The notes beneath the pieces are model-generated. The model made no database searches. It had not been told where the DNA came from and saw only the letters and a list, made by a program, of their open reading frames with translations. Shown here piece after piece: positions 42,522 through 51,392 of a stretch of DNA of 64,000 bases. A program made the translations under genes and the position numbers. This DNA is from Hyphomicrobiales bacterium. GTDB lineage: Bacteria > Pseudomonadota > Alphaproteobacteria > Rhizobiales > Rhizobiaceae. Each line of letters begins with the position of its first letter. Position 1 is the first letter of the stretch. The stretch covers positions 62,001-126,000 of the forward strand of contig UBMP01000022.1 of the NCBI GenBank assembly GCA_900466575.1, in the 5' to 3' direction.

Positions 42522-43549
42522 CGTGCAACCTCTCCGGCAACAGGCCTGTCGGCGCGGATGTCCATCAGTCGGTGCAGGAGAGCAGCGAATGCCGGCTGTA
42601 TGCCTCCGGGAACGAAGACCACGAAGATGATCAGTACCAGCCCGAGCACGATATTGGGATCAACGATGCCTAACTTGCCCAGTACTGCAGTTGCGATCTG
42701 CAGTGCGAAGCACGCTGCGACCGGCCCGAACAAGGTTCCAAGCCCACCGACCACGACCCAGATCAGGACCTGTGCTGCCATCGATAGACTGAACATCGTC
42801 GGGCTGACGAAGACGGAATTTGCAAACAGCAGACCCGCCAGCCCCGCAATTCCGGCGGAGATGACGAATACCGCGAGCTTCAGGCGCCTGGCGTTGTAGC
42901 CCAGCAATTCCGCCCGCATTTCGTTCTCCCTGACGGCGATGACGGCGCGACCGAAACGAGTGACAATAAGGCCCTTGCAAAGCGCGTATGTCGAGAACAG
43001 AGAGATGGCAGCGAAGATGAACATCTGGGCCGGTGACATCGGTATCCTTGTGAAGGGGATGGTCAACAGCGGCGTGGTCGGGATGCCGTTGAAGCCACCG
43101 AGCCGGGCCGCGCCAATCCGCCACGCGTCGCCGCCGGTGCTGTTGATCAGCTTGAAGAATATGAGAGTTACGGTCAGCGTGATGACGCCGAGATAGACGT
43201 CGCTCAGGCGACCGTAGAACAGGAAGTAGCCGAGACCGGCGGCAAAGAGTGCCGGCACCCCGATCGCGAAAACGGCGGCCAGCGTGGTATCGCCGAAGTT
43301 GATCGCGGCGACAGCATAGGCATAGGCGCCAAGCCCGAAGAATGCCGACTGGCCGAAGCAGAGTATGCCGCCATACCCCCAGAGCAGGGCGAGACTGAGC
43401 GCGAAGACCCCCATGGACATGTAAAGCGTCACGTTGATCAACGTATAGAGGGGTGCGGCATTCGGCAGGATGACAATTCCCGCAAGTGCTGCCAGCGCTG
43501 CCAGCGCGACATGAACGCCGCCAGAGCGAGATAGAGCCATGACGGTCAT
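42518..43549 (-). CDS. Branched-chain/urea-type ABC permease LivM/UrtC-like
   Basis: 343 residues with about ten membrane segments. YMSMGVFALSLALLWGYGGILCFGQSAFFGLGAYAYA is the conserved N-terminal core, and VLIWVVVGGLGTLFGPVAACF the C-terminal one. The start overlaps the upstream permease by ATGA and the end overlaps the UrtD-like gene, so the four transporter genes are tightly coupled. Confidence 0.9.
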   Translation of the reverse strand: MTVMALSRSGGVHVALAALAALAGIVILPNAAPLYTLINVTLYMSMGVFALSLALLWGYGGILCFGQSAFFGLGAYAYAVAAINFGDTTLAAVFAIGVPALFAAGLGYFLFYGRLSDVYLGVITLTVTLIFFKLINSTGGDAWRIGAARLGGFNGIPTTPLLTIPFTRIPMSPAQMFIFAAISLFSTYALCKGLIVTRFGRAVIAVRENEMRAELLGYNARRLKLAVFVISAGIAGLAGLLFANSVFVSPTMFSLSMAAQVLIWVVVGGLGTLFGPVAACFALQIATAVLGKLGIVDPNIVLGLVLIIFVVFVPGGIQPAFAALLHRLMDIRADRPVAGEVAR

Positions 43550-44412
43550 GGTGCCCCCTTGAAGATGCGCCCGGTGATGCCGGTCGGCAGGATGCGAAGA
43601 AAAATGGTGGCGGCGAGAAGGAGCGCGACATCACCGATGACGGGTGTGGTCAGAAATGTGGAGACGGTGTTGATGCTCCCCAGCAGCACCGAACTCAGCG
43701 CCGTCCCGGTAATGACACTGGCGCCACCGGTGATAACGGTAATGAAGGCCTTGGCGACATAGGCGACGCCCATCGTGGGGAGCACGCCGGAGATGGGAGC
43801 GAGCAGGCCACCTGCCAGTCCGCTCAGGCCCGCACCGATTGCAAAGGTGATGGCATAGACGCGAGCCGGCTCGATCCCCAGGGAGGAGGCCATCTCGCGG
43901 TTTTGCATGGTCGCACGTGCAATCAAACCCGCCGGGGTAAAGCGCAGCAGCGCATACCCGCTGCTGAAAACGGCAAGGGCGATGCCGGTCAGGACAAAGT
44001 CGTAGGCGCCAAGACTGTAGGTGCCTATCTGAAAACTGCCGACAGGCGCTGCGATCCCGACCACGCGATTGCCGAAAAAGGTCGTGGCGAGCCCGATGAG
44101 CAACAGGCTAAGCCCCCAGCTCGCAAGCATCGTGTCGACCATGCGACCATAGAGACGGCGCATGATCAACCGCTCCACGACGATGCCCAGAAAAGCCACG
44201 CTTAAAGGCGCGACGACAAGCATGGCGATCCAGATATTGATCCCGGCCTGAACACCGAAAATCGCGGCGAAACCGCCGAGCATTATGAACTCGCCATGCG
44301 CGAGATTAATCACACGCATCATACCGAAGATGACGGCCAATCCCACGCTGATGAGCGCAAGATTGCCGACTGTTCCAGCAATCTGGAACAGCACAACAAG
44401 AAAATAGTCCAT
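43546..44412 (-). CDS. Branched-chain/urea-type ABC permease LivH/UrtB-like
   Basis: 288 residues. LALISVGLAVIFGMMRVINLAHGEFIMLGGF is the hallmark LivH N-terminus; TMQNREMASSLGIEPARVYAITFAIGAGLSGLAGGLL and a hydrophobic C-terminus complete the family pattern. It lies 66 bases after the binding-protein gene, the first membrane component of the operon. Confidence 0.9.
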   Translation of the reverse strand: MDYFLVVLFQIAGTVGNLALISVGLAVIFGMMRVINLAHGEFIMLGGFAAIFGVQAGINIWIAMLVVAPLSVAFLGIVVERLIMRRLYGRMVDTMLASWGLSLLLIGLATTFFGNRVVGIAAPVGSFQIGTYSLGAYDFVLTGIALAVFSSGYALLRFTPAGLIARATMQNREMASSLGIEPARVYAITFAIGAGLSGLAGGLLAPISGVLPTMGVAYVAKAFITVITGGASVITGTALSSVLLGSINTVSTFLTTPVIGDVALLLAATIFLRILPTGITGRIFKGAP

Positions 44413-44478
44413 TGAGATCGTCCCATACCAGCTCCCGGTGCGCGGGTTGACGCACGCCGGGACGCAATGGTTCAGCCG

Positions 44479-45696
44479 TTACTGGATGACGTATTGTTGA
44501 TTGTCGTTCGGGTTCGCCGCGAGATTGCACACCGCCGCCGTGTCGGCCGGCGGCTGGTTCGGGAAGCTTTCGAGAATTTCGAAGCTATGGTTCTTAACCC
44601 GCCCAATGTGAACGTCCGTGGCGCAATGGTGCGTCTTTGGATCAATGGTGGAGGGACCGCCCGGGCCAGCCACCGTGGAACCACTCTCGATAGCTTCGAT
44701 GACGGCCATGCGGTCGAGCGAATTCGCTTTCCTCACGCCGTTGGCCCAATGGTGGACTGCATTGTAGGTTGCCGAAGCATGTTCGGTGACATAGGGAGCC
44801 TTGTCGCCGAATTTTTGGTGATACCGCTTAACAAAAGCATCGTTGGCCGGCGACTTGATCTCCTGGAAGTAACCGAAGGCGGCCATGACCCCATCGGACT
44901 CTGCAGGTGTCAGCACGATATGTTCGTTCCCGCCCCCGAACGAGGTGGAAACGATCGGAATCTTTCCTGCCATGCCGGCTGCTGCCCATTGGCGGAAGAA
45001 GGACATGTGATTGCCACCGACTAGCAGGGTATAGATGACATCCGGCTTGTCGCGCTGGATTTTCTGGATTGCAGCGCTGAAATCAGTCACGTCCAGCGGG
45101 AAGAACTCTGCCGCGATGACTTCGCCGCCGGCCTTTCCGGTGTAGTCGCGAACCCACTTCGCCGAGATCTGGCCGTAGTTGTAGTCCGCCGCCAGAACAT
45201 AGACCTTCTTGCCAAAATTCTTGACGGCGAACGGCATCAGCTGCCCGATCGTTTGCGACGGTGTCGAGCCAGTCAGGAAGGTGTTCCGGTCGCATACGCC
45301 ACCCTCGTAGAGGGGCGAATAAAAATAGAGCGTCTGGTAGCGCCCGAGAAGCGGCCGAATGGCCTCGCGGGAAGCGCTGGTGATGCCGCCGAAAACGGCC
45401 GAAGCCTTCAGGCTGGTCGCGGCCTCGGTAGCAAACTGCGTGTAAAGCTGGATGTTGGACTGTGGATCGTACTTCTGTACCTTGACCTTGCGGCCAAGAA
45501 GGCCGCCGGCATCGTTGAGTTCGGACACGGCGAGATCAAGGCATGCGTCGATCGGCTGGCCGTAAATCTCCAGTCCACCGGACAGGTCGTAGATGCTTGC
45601 GATCATAATGTCGTCGGCCGCAAAGGCGCGATTGACCCAAGGCGCCGTCAGCGCCATTGCGGTGCCGCCGAGAAACAGGCGTCGATTGATTTTCAT
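44479..45696 (-). CDS. Urea/short-chain amide-type ABC substrate-binding protein, Tat-type signal
   Basis: 405 residues. MKINRRLFLGGTAMALTAPW is a twin-arginine signal, cut near RAFA. The mature part has SIYDLSGGLEIYGQPIDACLDLAVSEL, YFYSPLYEGGVCDRNTFLTG, VLAADYNYGQISAKWVRDY and HHCATDVHIGRVKN, all typical of the UrtA/FmdD (Peripla_BP_5) branch that binds urea and short amides. ATG 45696 has AAGAGGG upstream; a longer start to 45756 was rejected. A good sigma70-like promoter lies at 45818-45845. The ligand is probably an amide or ureido compound given the M20 hydrolase in the operon. Confidence 0.88.
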   Translation of the reverse strand: MKINRRLFLGGTAMALTAPWVNRAFAADDIMIASIYDLSGGLEIYGQPIDACLDLAVSELNDAGGLLGRKVKVQKYDPQSNIQLYTQFATEAATSLKASAVFGGITSASREAIRPLLGRYQTLYFYSPLYEGGVCDRNTFLTGSTPSQTIGQLMPFAVKNFGKKVYVLAADYNYGQISAKWVRDYTGKAGGEVIAAEFFPLDVTDFSAAIQKIQRDKPDVIYTLLVGGNHMSFFRQWAAAGMAGKIPIVSTSFGGGNEHIVLTPAESDGVMAAFGYFQEIKSPANDAFVKRYHQKFGDKAPYVTEHASATYNAVHHWANGVRKANSLDRMAVIEAIESGSTVAGPGGPSTIDPKTHHCATDVHIGRVKNHSFEILESFPNQPPADTAAVCNLAANPNDNQQYVIQ

Positions 45697-45817
45697 GAGT
45701 TCACCCTCTTGTTTATATGTTCGATGGACGCACGAATCCGATCCTGCAGACATCATCTGCAGGCCCCCTGCGGCGTTGCGGCCGGAGGATGTGTGTGAAA
45801 TTCAAGCGTCGGATATG

Positions 45818-45845
45818 GTTATATATTCAATATTTTCTTTTTCAA
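45818..45845 (-). promoter_or_regulatory. Promoter of the amide-type transport operon
   Basis: On the minus strand TTGAAA (45840-45845) and TATAAC (45818-45823) are 16 bases apart in a strikingly AT-rich stretch (45815-45865) within GC-rich surroundings. It reads toward the binding-protein gene at 45696, leaving a leader of about 115 bases. So the transport operon can be transcribed apart from the gene at 45982-47175. Confidence 0.55.
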
Positions 45846-45981
45846 GTATTTTTATTTGCCCACCGATTTCCTGCGGCGGCACTGCCGCTGGCTGAAATGA
45901 AGCGTGGATAAACAAATGGTTAGGGAGGCGCAGAGCTGCCTGGACCCTCACGCCAAGGTGACGCTGTCGGCGACAGGACGC

Positions 45982-47175
45982 CTAGACAGCATCGAAGCTG
46001 CGAAGCACTTCAAACTCGGTGCCGTCGGCGCGGGCGAGATATGTCGGCCCCGACGCGACGCCGTTGCGCACAACGGTCACTCCCCTGGGGCTTTCGAAGC
46101 TAAGACCTTCGAAGGCCTGCGAAAGCGCATCGATCTCGAGTGATTGCGCTTTGGCGGCGAGGGCACCAAAAAAACGTAGTCCCTCGTAACAGGCCTCGCT
46201 AAGAACGCCCTGAACTGGCGCCGTGAGGCCGAAAGCATCGCGGTAACGCTTTAGGAAGTTGTGATTTTCAGGTGTCTGCATTGCGCTGAAATAACCGGCG
46301 GCGCAGAATAGGTTTTCCGTATTGTCGCCGCCGATCGCCAGGAGTGTGTTTTCCTCTACCGCGCCGGAGAGACGCAGGATGCGCCGCGACAAGCCGCGTT
46401 CCGCAAACATCCTGTTGAAAGGCACGCATTCCGAGCCGACCAGCGACAGGAAAACGATATCGGGTTTCGCCGCATCGATCAGGTCGAGAAGATGCTCCGT
46501 GTTCTGGCCAAGGCCGACATATTCCTCTCCGACCACGTCTCCACCACGCCCACGAACGAAATCACGAACCCAGTTATGGGAAGCACGGGGCCAGACATAG
46601 TCGTTGCCCACAAGGAACCAGCGACGAGCGTTGTGGTGATCCATGAAATGGCTGACCGGGCCGGAAAACTGCCGCTCCGGAACCTCCCCTATACTGAAGA
46701 CCTTCTCGCTCTCCGTACCACCTTCGAAAAGTGGGGCAAAGACATAGGGCACGGAGCCTGCCAGAGCCCGGGCAAGCTCGACCCTGACCGAGGAAAGATG
46801 CACTCCGACGAGAGCATGGGCGCCCTGTCGTTCGACAAGATCGCGAGCGCGCTGGACCACGGCTTGCGGGCTACCACCCGCGTCGGCGGCCAGCAACTCG
46901 ATCTGCCGACCGAGTATCCCGCCTCTTTCGTTGAGTTCCGCTGCGGCCAGAACCGCGCTGTATTGGCACGAGGGCCCCCAGATCGCATCCGCGCCCTGAA
47001 AGGGAACCAAAAGCCCGATGCGAATGGGGTCTCGTTTACGCGGAGCCGAAATACCGTATCCGCCGACGCGCTGCGAAATCAGCGTTCGACGCGAGACGAT
47101 CGATTCACGCCGGGAGGGGGGCCTGCGCAGCCCCAGACTGTCTGCACCACAAGCCGGAGCGAAATCGAGCGTCAC
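45982..47175 (-). CDS. AmiC-like periplasmic-binding-fold protein lacking a visible export signal
   Basis: 397 residues from GTG 47175, which has AGGGAGAA six bases upstream; no ATG fits. From about residue 58 (IRIGLLVPFQGADAIWGPSCQYSAVLAAAELNERGG) it is a Peripla_BP_5 protein of the AmiC/UrtA group, with FAPLFEGGTESEKVFSIGEVPE and VSHFMDHHNARRWFLVGNDYVWPRASHNWVRDF. The first 57 residues are Arg-rich and have no hydrophobic core, so no Sec or Tat signal is seen. AmiC itself is a cytoplasmic amide sensor, and this protein may act likewise. It diverges from marR. No AmiR-type ANTAR antiterminator gene is present here. Confidence 0.8.
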   Translation of the reverse strand: MTLDFAPACGADSLGLRRPPSRRESIVSRRTLISQRVGGYGISAPRKRDPIRIGLLVPFQGADAIWGPSCQYSAVLAAAELNERGGILGRQIELLAADAGGSPQAVVQRARDLVERQGAHALVGVHLSSVRVELARALAGSVPYVFAPLFEGGTESEKVFSIGEVPERQFSGPVSHFMDHHNARRWFLVGNDYVWPRASHNWVRDFVRGRGGDVVGEEYVGLGQNTEHLLDLIDAAKPDIVFLSLVGSECVPFNRMFAERGLSRRILRLSGAVEENTLLAIGGDNTENLFCAAGYFSAMQTPENHNFLKRYRDAFGLTAPVQGVLSEACYEGLRFFGALAAKAQSLEIDALSQAFEGLSFESPRGVTVVRNGVASGPTYLARADGTEFEVLRSFDAV

Positions 47176-47284
47176 AGCATTCTCCCTTTTTCGTTCTACG
47201 CTCCGCCCCAGACCGCACACTCCGCAACGGCGGATTGTGTCTTTTTGTTTTCGCTGCTCCGGGCCTATGCGGCGCGACAGAAGC

Positions 47285-47298
47285 ACTATATATACAGT
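47285..47298. promoter_or_regulatory. Operator-like near-palindrome between marR and the AmiC-like gene
   Basis: ACT-A-TATATA-C-AGT, an AT-rich near-perfect palindrome 32 bases before the marR start, within the 154-bp divergent region. Size and composition suit a MarR-family dimer. Binding is inferred. Confidence 0.35.
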
Positions 47299-47329
47299 TT
47301 CCGATTAAACAATTGCTCCTTGAAGAATC

Positions 47330-47746
47330 ATGGTCGAACGGTCACTCAACGAACATCTTTCGCACCTGCTTGCCCAGGCCAATCGGCACCTGAGCCGGCA
47401 GTTGACGGCCGAGGGTGTGTCTCTCGATCAATGGCGGTTGATGAAGGTTCTGTCGGAATCAGGTGGCCTGCCGATGGGCAAGCTGGCCGAGGAGCTGGCG
47501 CTGAACCTGCCGACCCTCACCAAACTCGTGGACCGCATGGTCCAGGACGCGCTCGTCTACCGTGTGCCCGATCCCTCGGATCGTCGGAAGGTGAGGATGT
47601 TTCTGTCGGACAAGGGCACTTCCATGCTCGCCTCGCAAAACAAGCGGGTCGAAGAGCACGAGGCCAAAGTGGAAGACAACTACGGCAACGAGGACGCACA
47701 GCGTCTGAAGTCGATGCTGGAAAGCTTCATCAAGCAGATCGTCTAA
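47330..47746 (+). CDS. MarR-family transcriptional regulator
   Basis: 138 residues with a winged helix. LSRQLTAEGVSLDQWRLMKVLSE is the dimer/recognition entry, GKLAEELALNLPTLTKLVDRMVQDALVYR the recognition helix, and DPSDRRKVRMFLSDKG the wing. It diverges from the AmiC-like gene and the amide-transport operon and probably controls them. A hairpin follows at 47775. Confidence 0.88.
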   Translation: MVERSLNEHLSHLLAQANRHLSRQLTAEGVSLDQWRLMKVLSESGGLPMGKLAEELALNLPTLTKLVDRMVQDALVYRVPDPSDRRKVRMFLSDKGTSMLASQNKRVEEHEAKVEDNYGNEDAQRLKSMLESFIKQIV

Positions 47747-47774
47747 TTCGTAAATCGCTGGTCGGCATCGTAGA

Positions 47775-47812
47775 CTGTGTTTCAGCGTGGGATGTTGCAC
47801 GCCGAAACACAG
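47775..47812 (+). terminator. Terminator-like hairpin after marR
   Basis: CTGTGTTTC-A-GCGTG pairs with CACGC-C-GAAACACAG, two stems of 9 and 5 bp with one mismatch, around an 8-base loop, 28 bases after the marR stop. No T-run follows. Confidence 0.55.
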
Positions 47813-48130
47813 ATCAATATCGATCTGAATAATATCCCGCTTGGGCGGCTGCACGGCGACTTTGTGATGTTAATGTTCCGACTCTGACTGGCGCATCGGT
47901 AGAAGTCGTAAAATCATCAAACACGATACCCGCTCTTATCGAAGTGAGTTTCCGAGATAAAGTTCTGCGGGAGCGTTGAAAAGGTTTTCGATCGCCGACT
48001 TTCACTGACATCAGCCAGGGGGAGAATGCGAGAGCATTGGCGAGCGGGGTTTCAGTACCCCGCCGGGCCGGTTAGGCTGTCTTTGCGGCGGACCCAATCT
48101 AGATGCCGTTATTTGCATATACAGATATTC
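47813..48130. other. Intergenic region without a supported gene
   Basis: No recognisable coding sequence. A perfect 7-bp hairpin GCGGGGT / ACCCCGC lies at 48044-48063. A 65-codon minus-strand frame (47814-48011) shows no family resemblance and no ribosome site that convinces. Confidence 0.4.
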
Positions 48131-48163
48131 TCGCCCGCGGAGATTGAGATGTTCCGCGGGCGA
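48131..48163 (-). terminator. Strong hairpin terminating the peptide-transport operon
   Basis: TCGCCCGCGGA / TCCGCGGGCGA, perfect 11-bp stem with an 11-base loop, ending 15 bases from the stop codon of the binding-protein gene. Position and strength fit the 3' end of the minus-strand operon. Confidence 0.65.
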
Positions 48164-48177
48164 TCCGTTGATGTGGC

Positions 48178-49689
48178 TCAGTTCTTCACTGTGTCTTCGA
48201 GGAAGAAGCGGCCGAGCGGGTTCTGGTAGAAGTTGGTGACGTTCTTGCGCATCACGTTGATATAGGGGCTGTAATAGAGGTCGATCCAGTTGACGTCCGC
48301 CTTGGCCATCTTCTGCAGGTCGACATACATGGCCTCGCGCTTGGCCGGGTCCGTTTCGAGACGGGCGGCAGCGACCAGTTCCTTCACCTTTTCATTCTTG
48401 TAGCGCGTCATGTAATTCATGTTCGAGTCATCGCCGAGCACGAAGGTCGTCTTCTGGTCGGGGTCGAGAATGTCGTTCGTCCAGTACATGACCGAGATGT
48501 CGTAGTTGCCGGCGACCAGCATGTCCCAACTCTGACTGGGGTCGACCTTCTGGAGATTGGCGGTGACGCCGGCCTTGGCGAGCTGCTGCTGGATGAGAAC
48601 GGCGATCTGTTCGTCGGTCTCCTTGCCGGCATTGACGACATAGTTGAGCGTCAGGCCCTCCGCACCGGCGGCTTTCAGCATCTGCTTCGCCTTTTCCGCA
48701 TCGTAGGGGCGCTGCAGATTGTCGGCATAGTGATAAAGCGCACCCTTCGGAATGTAGGAATTGGCGACTTCACCGAGGCCAAAGGTGGCCGCTTCCACGA
48801 TCGCCTTCTTGTCGATGGCGAGATCGAGTGCCTCGCGCACTTCCTTCTTGGCGAGCGCGCCGTGCTCGTGATTGATCAGTAGATGGTCTTCACGCGTCGA
48901 GGGATCCATGCGCACGGTGAGGTCCGGGTTCTTCTTCATCTCGGCGACGCGGGAGAAGGGAACGGTGATCGCCACGTCGATCTGGCCGGTCTGGACGTCC
49001 AGCATGCGGGTATTGTCGTCGGGGATGACAATCCATTCGACGCCGTCGAGGCTGACATGGCCGGCATCCCAGTAATTCGGGTTCTTCTTCAGGATGATAC
49101 GGTCGCCGCGCTTCCAGTCTTCAACCGTGAAGGCGCCGGAGCCGATGGGCTTTTCGGCAAAGGCGTCGGGATTGGCCTCGACAACCTTCTTGGGCAGAAC
49201 GGAGGCATTCGGCAGCGCCATCATGGTGATGAAGGGAACCGACTTGCTCCTCAGCTTCACGACGAGCGTCTTGTCGTCGGCAGCCGTTGCCGTGTCGATG
49301 ATCTTGAAGCTGTCGGCCCAGAGCGAGCCCTTGTCATCGCGGATGCGGGTCAGCGAGAAGGCGGCGTCGCCGGCGGTCACCGGGCTGCCGTCGGAGAATT
49401 TGGCGTCGCGCAACTTGAACGTATAGGTCAGGCCGTCGTCGGAGACGGTCCAGCTTTCGGCAAGGCCCGGCACCAGTTTGGTGCCCGAAGCATCGACGCG
49501 GACGAGCACGTCGAAGACGTTAGAGAAGACCCAGTTGTCGACATTCTGCGCCGACTTGATCGGATCGAAGGTGGTGGAGTCCTCGTTGCGGCCGATGGTC
49601 AGCACGCCGGCTGCCTCCGCATAGGAGGCCGAAAGGGACAGGATGGCCGCGAAGGCGGCGATTTTGGCTTTCGTCATCTTGAACTGCAT
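48178..49689 (-). CDS. Peptide ABC substrate-binding protein, family 5 (DppA-like)
   Basis: 503 residues. A Sec signal (MQFKMTKAKIAAFAAILSLS, cut near AEAA) precedes LTIGRNEDSTTFDPIKSAQN, LAESWTVSDDGLTYTFKLRDAKFSDGSPVTAGDAAFSLTR, FVEANPDAF-type loops and the LQKMAKADVNWIDLYYSP C-terminal segment, all standard for peptide/nickel-class binding proteins. AGAGGATCG lies before ATG 49689. It lies 26 bases after the fused ATPase gene and is last in the pip-dppBC-ATPase operon. Oligopeptide or a peptide-like plant amide is the likely ligand. Confidence 0.9.
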   Translation of the reverse strand: MQFKMTKAKIAAFAAILSLSASYAEAAGVLTIGRNEDSTTFDPIKSAQNVDNWVFSNVFDVLVRVDASGTKLVPGLAESWTVSDDGLTYTFKLRDAKFSDGSPVTAGDAAFSLTRIRDDKGSLWADSFKIIDTATAADDKTLVVKLRSKSVPFITMMALPNASVLPKKVVEANPDAFAEKPIGSGAFTVEDWKRGDRIILKKNPNYWDAGHVSLDGVEWIVIPDDNTRMLDVQTGQIDVAITVPFSRVAEMKKNPDLTVRMDPSTREDHLLINHEHGALAKKEVREALDLAIDKKAIVEAATFGLGEVANSYIPKGALYHYADNLQRPYDAEKAKQMLKAAGAEGLTLNYVVNAGKETDEQIAVLIQQQLAKAGVTANLQKVDPSQSWDMLVAGNYDISVMYWTNDILDPDQKTTFVLGDDSNMNYMTRYKNEKVKELVAAARLETDPAKREAMYVDLQKMAKADVNWIDLYYSPYINVMRKNVTNFYQNPLGRFFLEDTVKN

Positions 49690-49715
49690 GGGAACGATCC
49701 TCTGGTGGTTGTTAT

Positions 49716-51392
49716 TTATGGGTTGGAATGTCTCGACAGCGGCCTGTCCGGGTCGATGTCGGGAATGGCGTCGATGAGGCCGGCGGTATAGGCCTCACGC
49801 GGGTTGGCGAAGACACCGTCCGACAGGCCTTCCTCGACGATGCGGCCATGGTGCATCACGATGACCCGTCGGCAGAGCGAGCGGACGACCGGCAGGTCAT
49901 GGGCGATGAAGACCAGAGTCAGGTCCATGGTCGCAACCAGCTTGCGGAAGAGCGCGACGATCTGCGCCTGGATGGTGACATCGAGCGCGGCAATGCATTC
50001 GTCGGCGACGATGACGCGCGGATCGATGGCGAGCGCCCGGGCGATGCCTGCGCGCTGACATTGCCCGCCGCTCATCGTGCGCGGCTTGCGGCCGGCAAAG
50101 CTGCGGTCGAGTTCGACGAGATCGAGAAGCTCGTTCACCCGCTCCGGTATTCGCGCGGCGGGGATCTTGTTCTGAACCTTGAGAACTTCCGAAAGCGTTT
50201 CGCCGATCGTCATGCGCGGGTTCAGCGAATTGTAGGGGTCCTGGAAGACCATTGCCGCCTGGGTTCTCAGCGCCCGCAGCGCCTCCGCGCGCTGAAGGCG
50301 GAGGCTCGCGCCGCCAAAGCTGACATGGCCGGCCGAGGCCGGCGTCAGGCCGAGCATGGCCCGCGCCAGCGTCGACTTGCCCGAACCGCTTTCGCCAACG
50401 ATGCCCACCGTCTCGCCCGGCCAGATCTGCAGTGACACGCCATCGACGGCGCTGAAATGCTTGCGCTTCGAAAACAGTCCGCCACCCGTCTGGAACCGCA
50501 CGGCAAGATCGTCGATCTCGATCAGCGGCTTGACGTCCGCAGGCGTTGCGGCCGGCTCGGCGCCGGCCATGCGCTGCTCGACGGGCATGGAGGGGTGGCT
50601 TGAAATCAGCGTCTTCGTATAGTCGGCTTGCGGTGCCTTGAGAATTTGCCGCTTCTCGCCCGTCTCGACGATCCGGCCATGCCGCATGACGGCGATGCGG
50701 TCGCAGGTCTGGGCGACGACGCCGAGATCATGCGTCACCAGAATGATGGAGAGGCCGCGCTTGTCGCGCAGGTCCAGCAGAAGATGCAGGATCTGCGCCT
50801 GGATCGTCACGTCGAGTGCCGTCGTCGGCTCGTCGGCGATCAGGATTTCCGGATTGCAGGCCAGCGCGATGGCGATCATAGCCCTTTGCCGCATCCCGCC
50901 CGAAAACTCGTGCGCATAGCTCGAAAACTGGCGCGGCGGATCGGTGAAGCCGACCTGGCCCATGATGTCGAGCGCCAACGCCTTCGCTGCGTCGCGCGAA
51001 AGATGCTGATGGAAGACGATGCCTTCGACGATCTGGTCGCCAATGCGCATGACCGGATCGAGGTGGCTCGTCGGGTTCTGGAAGATCATGCCGATACGCG
51101 CACCGCGAATGGCTTGCAGCGCCGCCTCGTCCGCGCCGGCGATCTCATGCCCGTCGAGCAGGATAGAGCCGCCGGTGCGATGGATGGAGCGCGAGGGCAT
51201 CAGGCCGACCAGTGTGCGGCAGAGCAGGCTCTTGCCGGAGCCGCTTTCGCCGACGAGACCAAGCACCTCGCCGCGGGCGAGATCGACCGAAACCTGATCG
51301 AGAAGGACGCGTTCGCCTTCTGGCGCATCGACAGCGACAGTCAGATCGCGGACGGTGAGAAGCGGGGGCTGTGTCATTGCTTGCGCCATCAT
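49716..51392 (-). CDS. Fused dipeptide-type ABC ATPase (DppD-DppF, GsiA-like)
   Basis: 558 residues containing two complete ATPase domains. Domain 1 has Walker [11 protein letters not shown], signature [15 protein letters not shown] and Walker [15 protein letters not shown]. Domain 2 has [14 protein letters not shown], signature [15 protein letters not shown] and [14 protein letters not shown]. In domain 2 Walker B, Cys replaces the usual Pro after the catalytic Glu (DEC for DEP). The start ATG 51392 overlaps the DppC stop as ATGA; an extension to 51536 is not conserved. It powers peptide uptake with the neighbouring permeases. Confidence 0.92.
   Translation of the reverse strand: MMAQAMTQPPLLTVRDLTVAVDAPEGERVLLDQVSVDLARGEVLGLVGESGSGKSLLCRTLVGLMPSRSIHRTGGSILLDGHEIAGADEAALQAIRGARIGMIFQNPTSHLDPVMRIGDQIVEGIVFHQHLSRDAAKALALDIMGQVGFTDPPRQFSSYAHEFSGGMRQRAMIAIALACNPEILIADEPTTALDVTIQAQILHLLLDLRDKRGLSIILVTHDLGVVAQTCDRIAVMRHGRIVETGEKRQILKAPQADYTKTLISSHPSMPVEQRMAGAEPAATPADVKPLIEIDDLAVRFQTGGGLFSKRKHFSAVDGVSLQIWPGETVGIVGESGSGKSTLARAMLGLTPASAGHVSFGGASLRLQRAEALRALRTQAAMVFQDPYNSLNPRMTIGETLSEVLKVQNKIPAARIPERVNELLDLVELDRSFAGRKPRTMSGGQCQRAGIARALAIDPRVIVADECIAALDVTIQAQIVALFRKLVATMDLTLVFIAHDLPVVRSLCRRVIVMHHGRIVEEGLSDGVFANPREAYTAGLIDAIPDIDPDRPLSRHSNP

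Noticed and set aside
46492-47832. 446-codon plus-strand frame across the AmiC-like and marR genes
   Set aside because: Antisense to one gene and out of frame with marR, which has a clear winged helix; no conserved domain.
47814-48011. 65-codon minus-strand frame downstream of marR
   Set aside because: No ribosome site, no recognisable family, and Arg/Ser-rich composition typical of chance frames.
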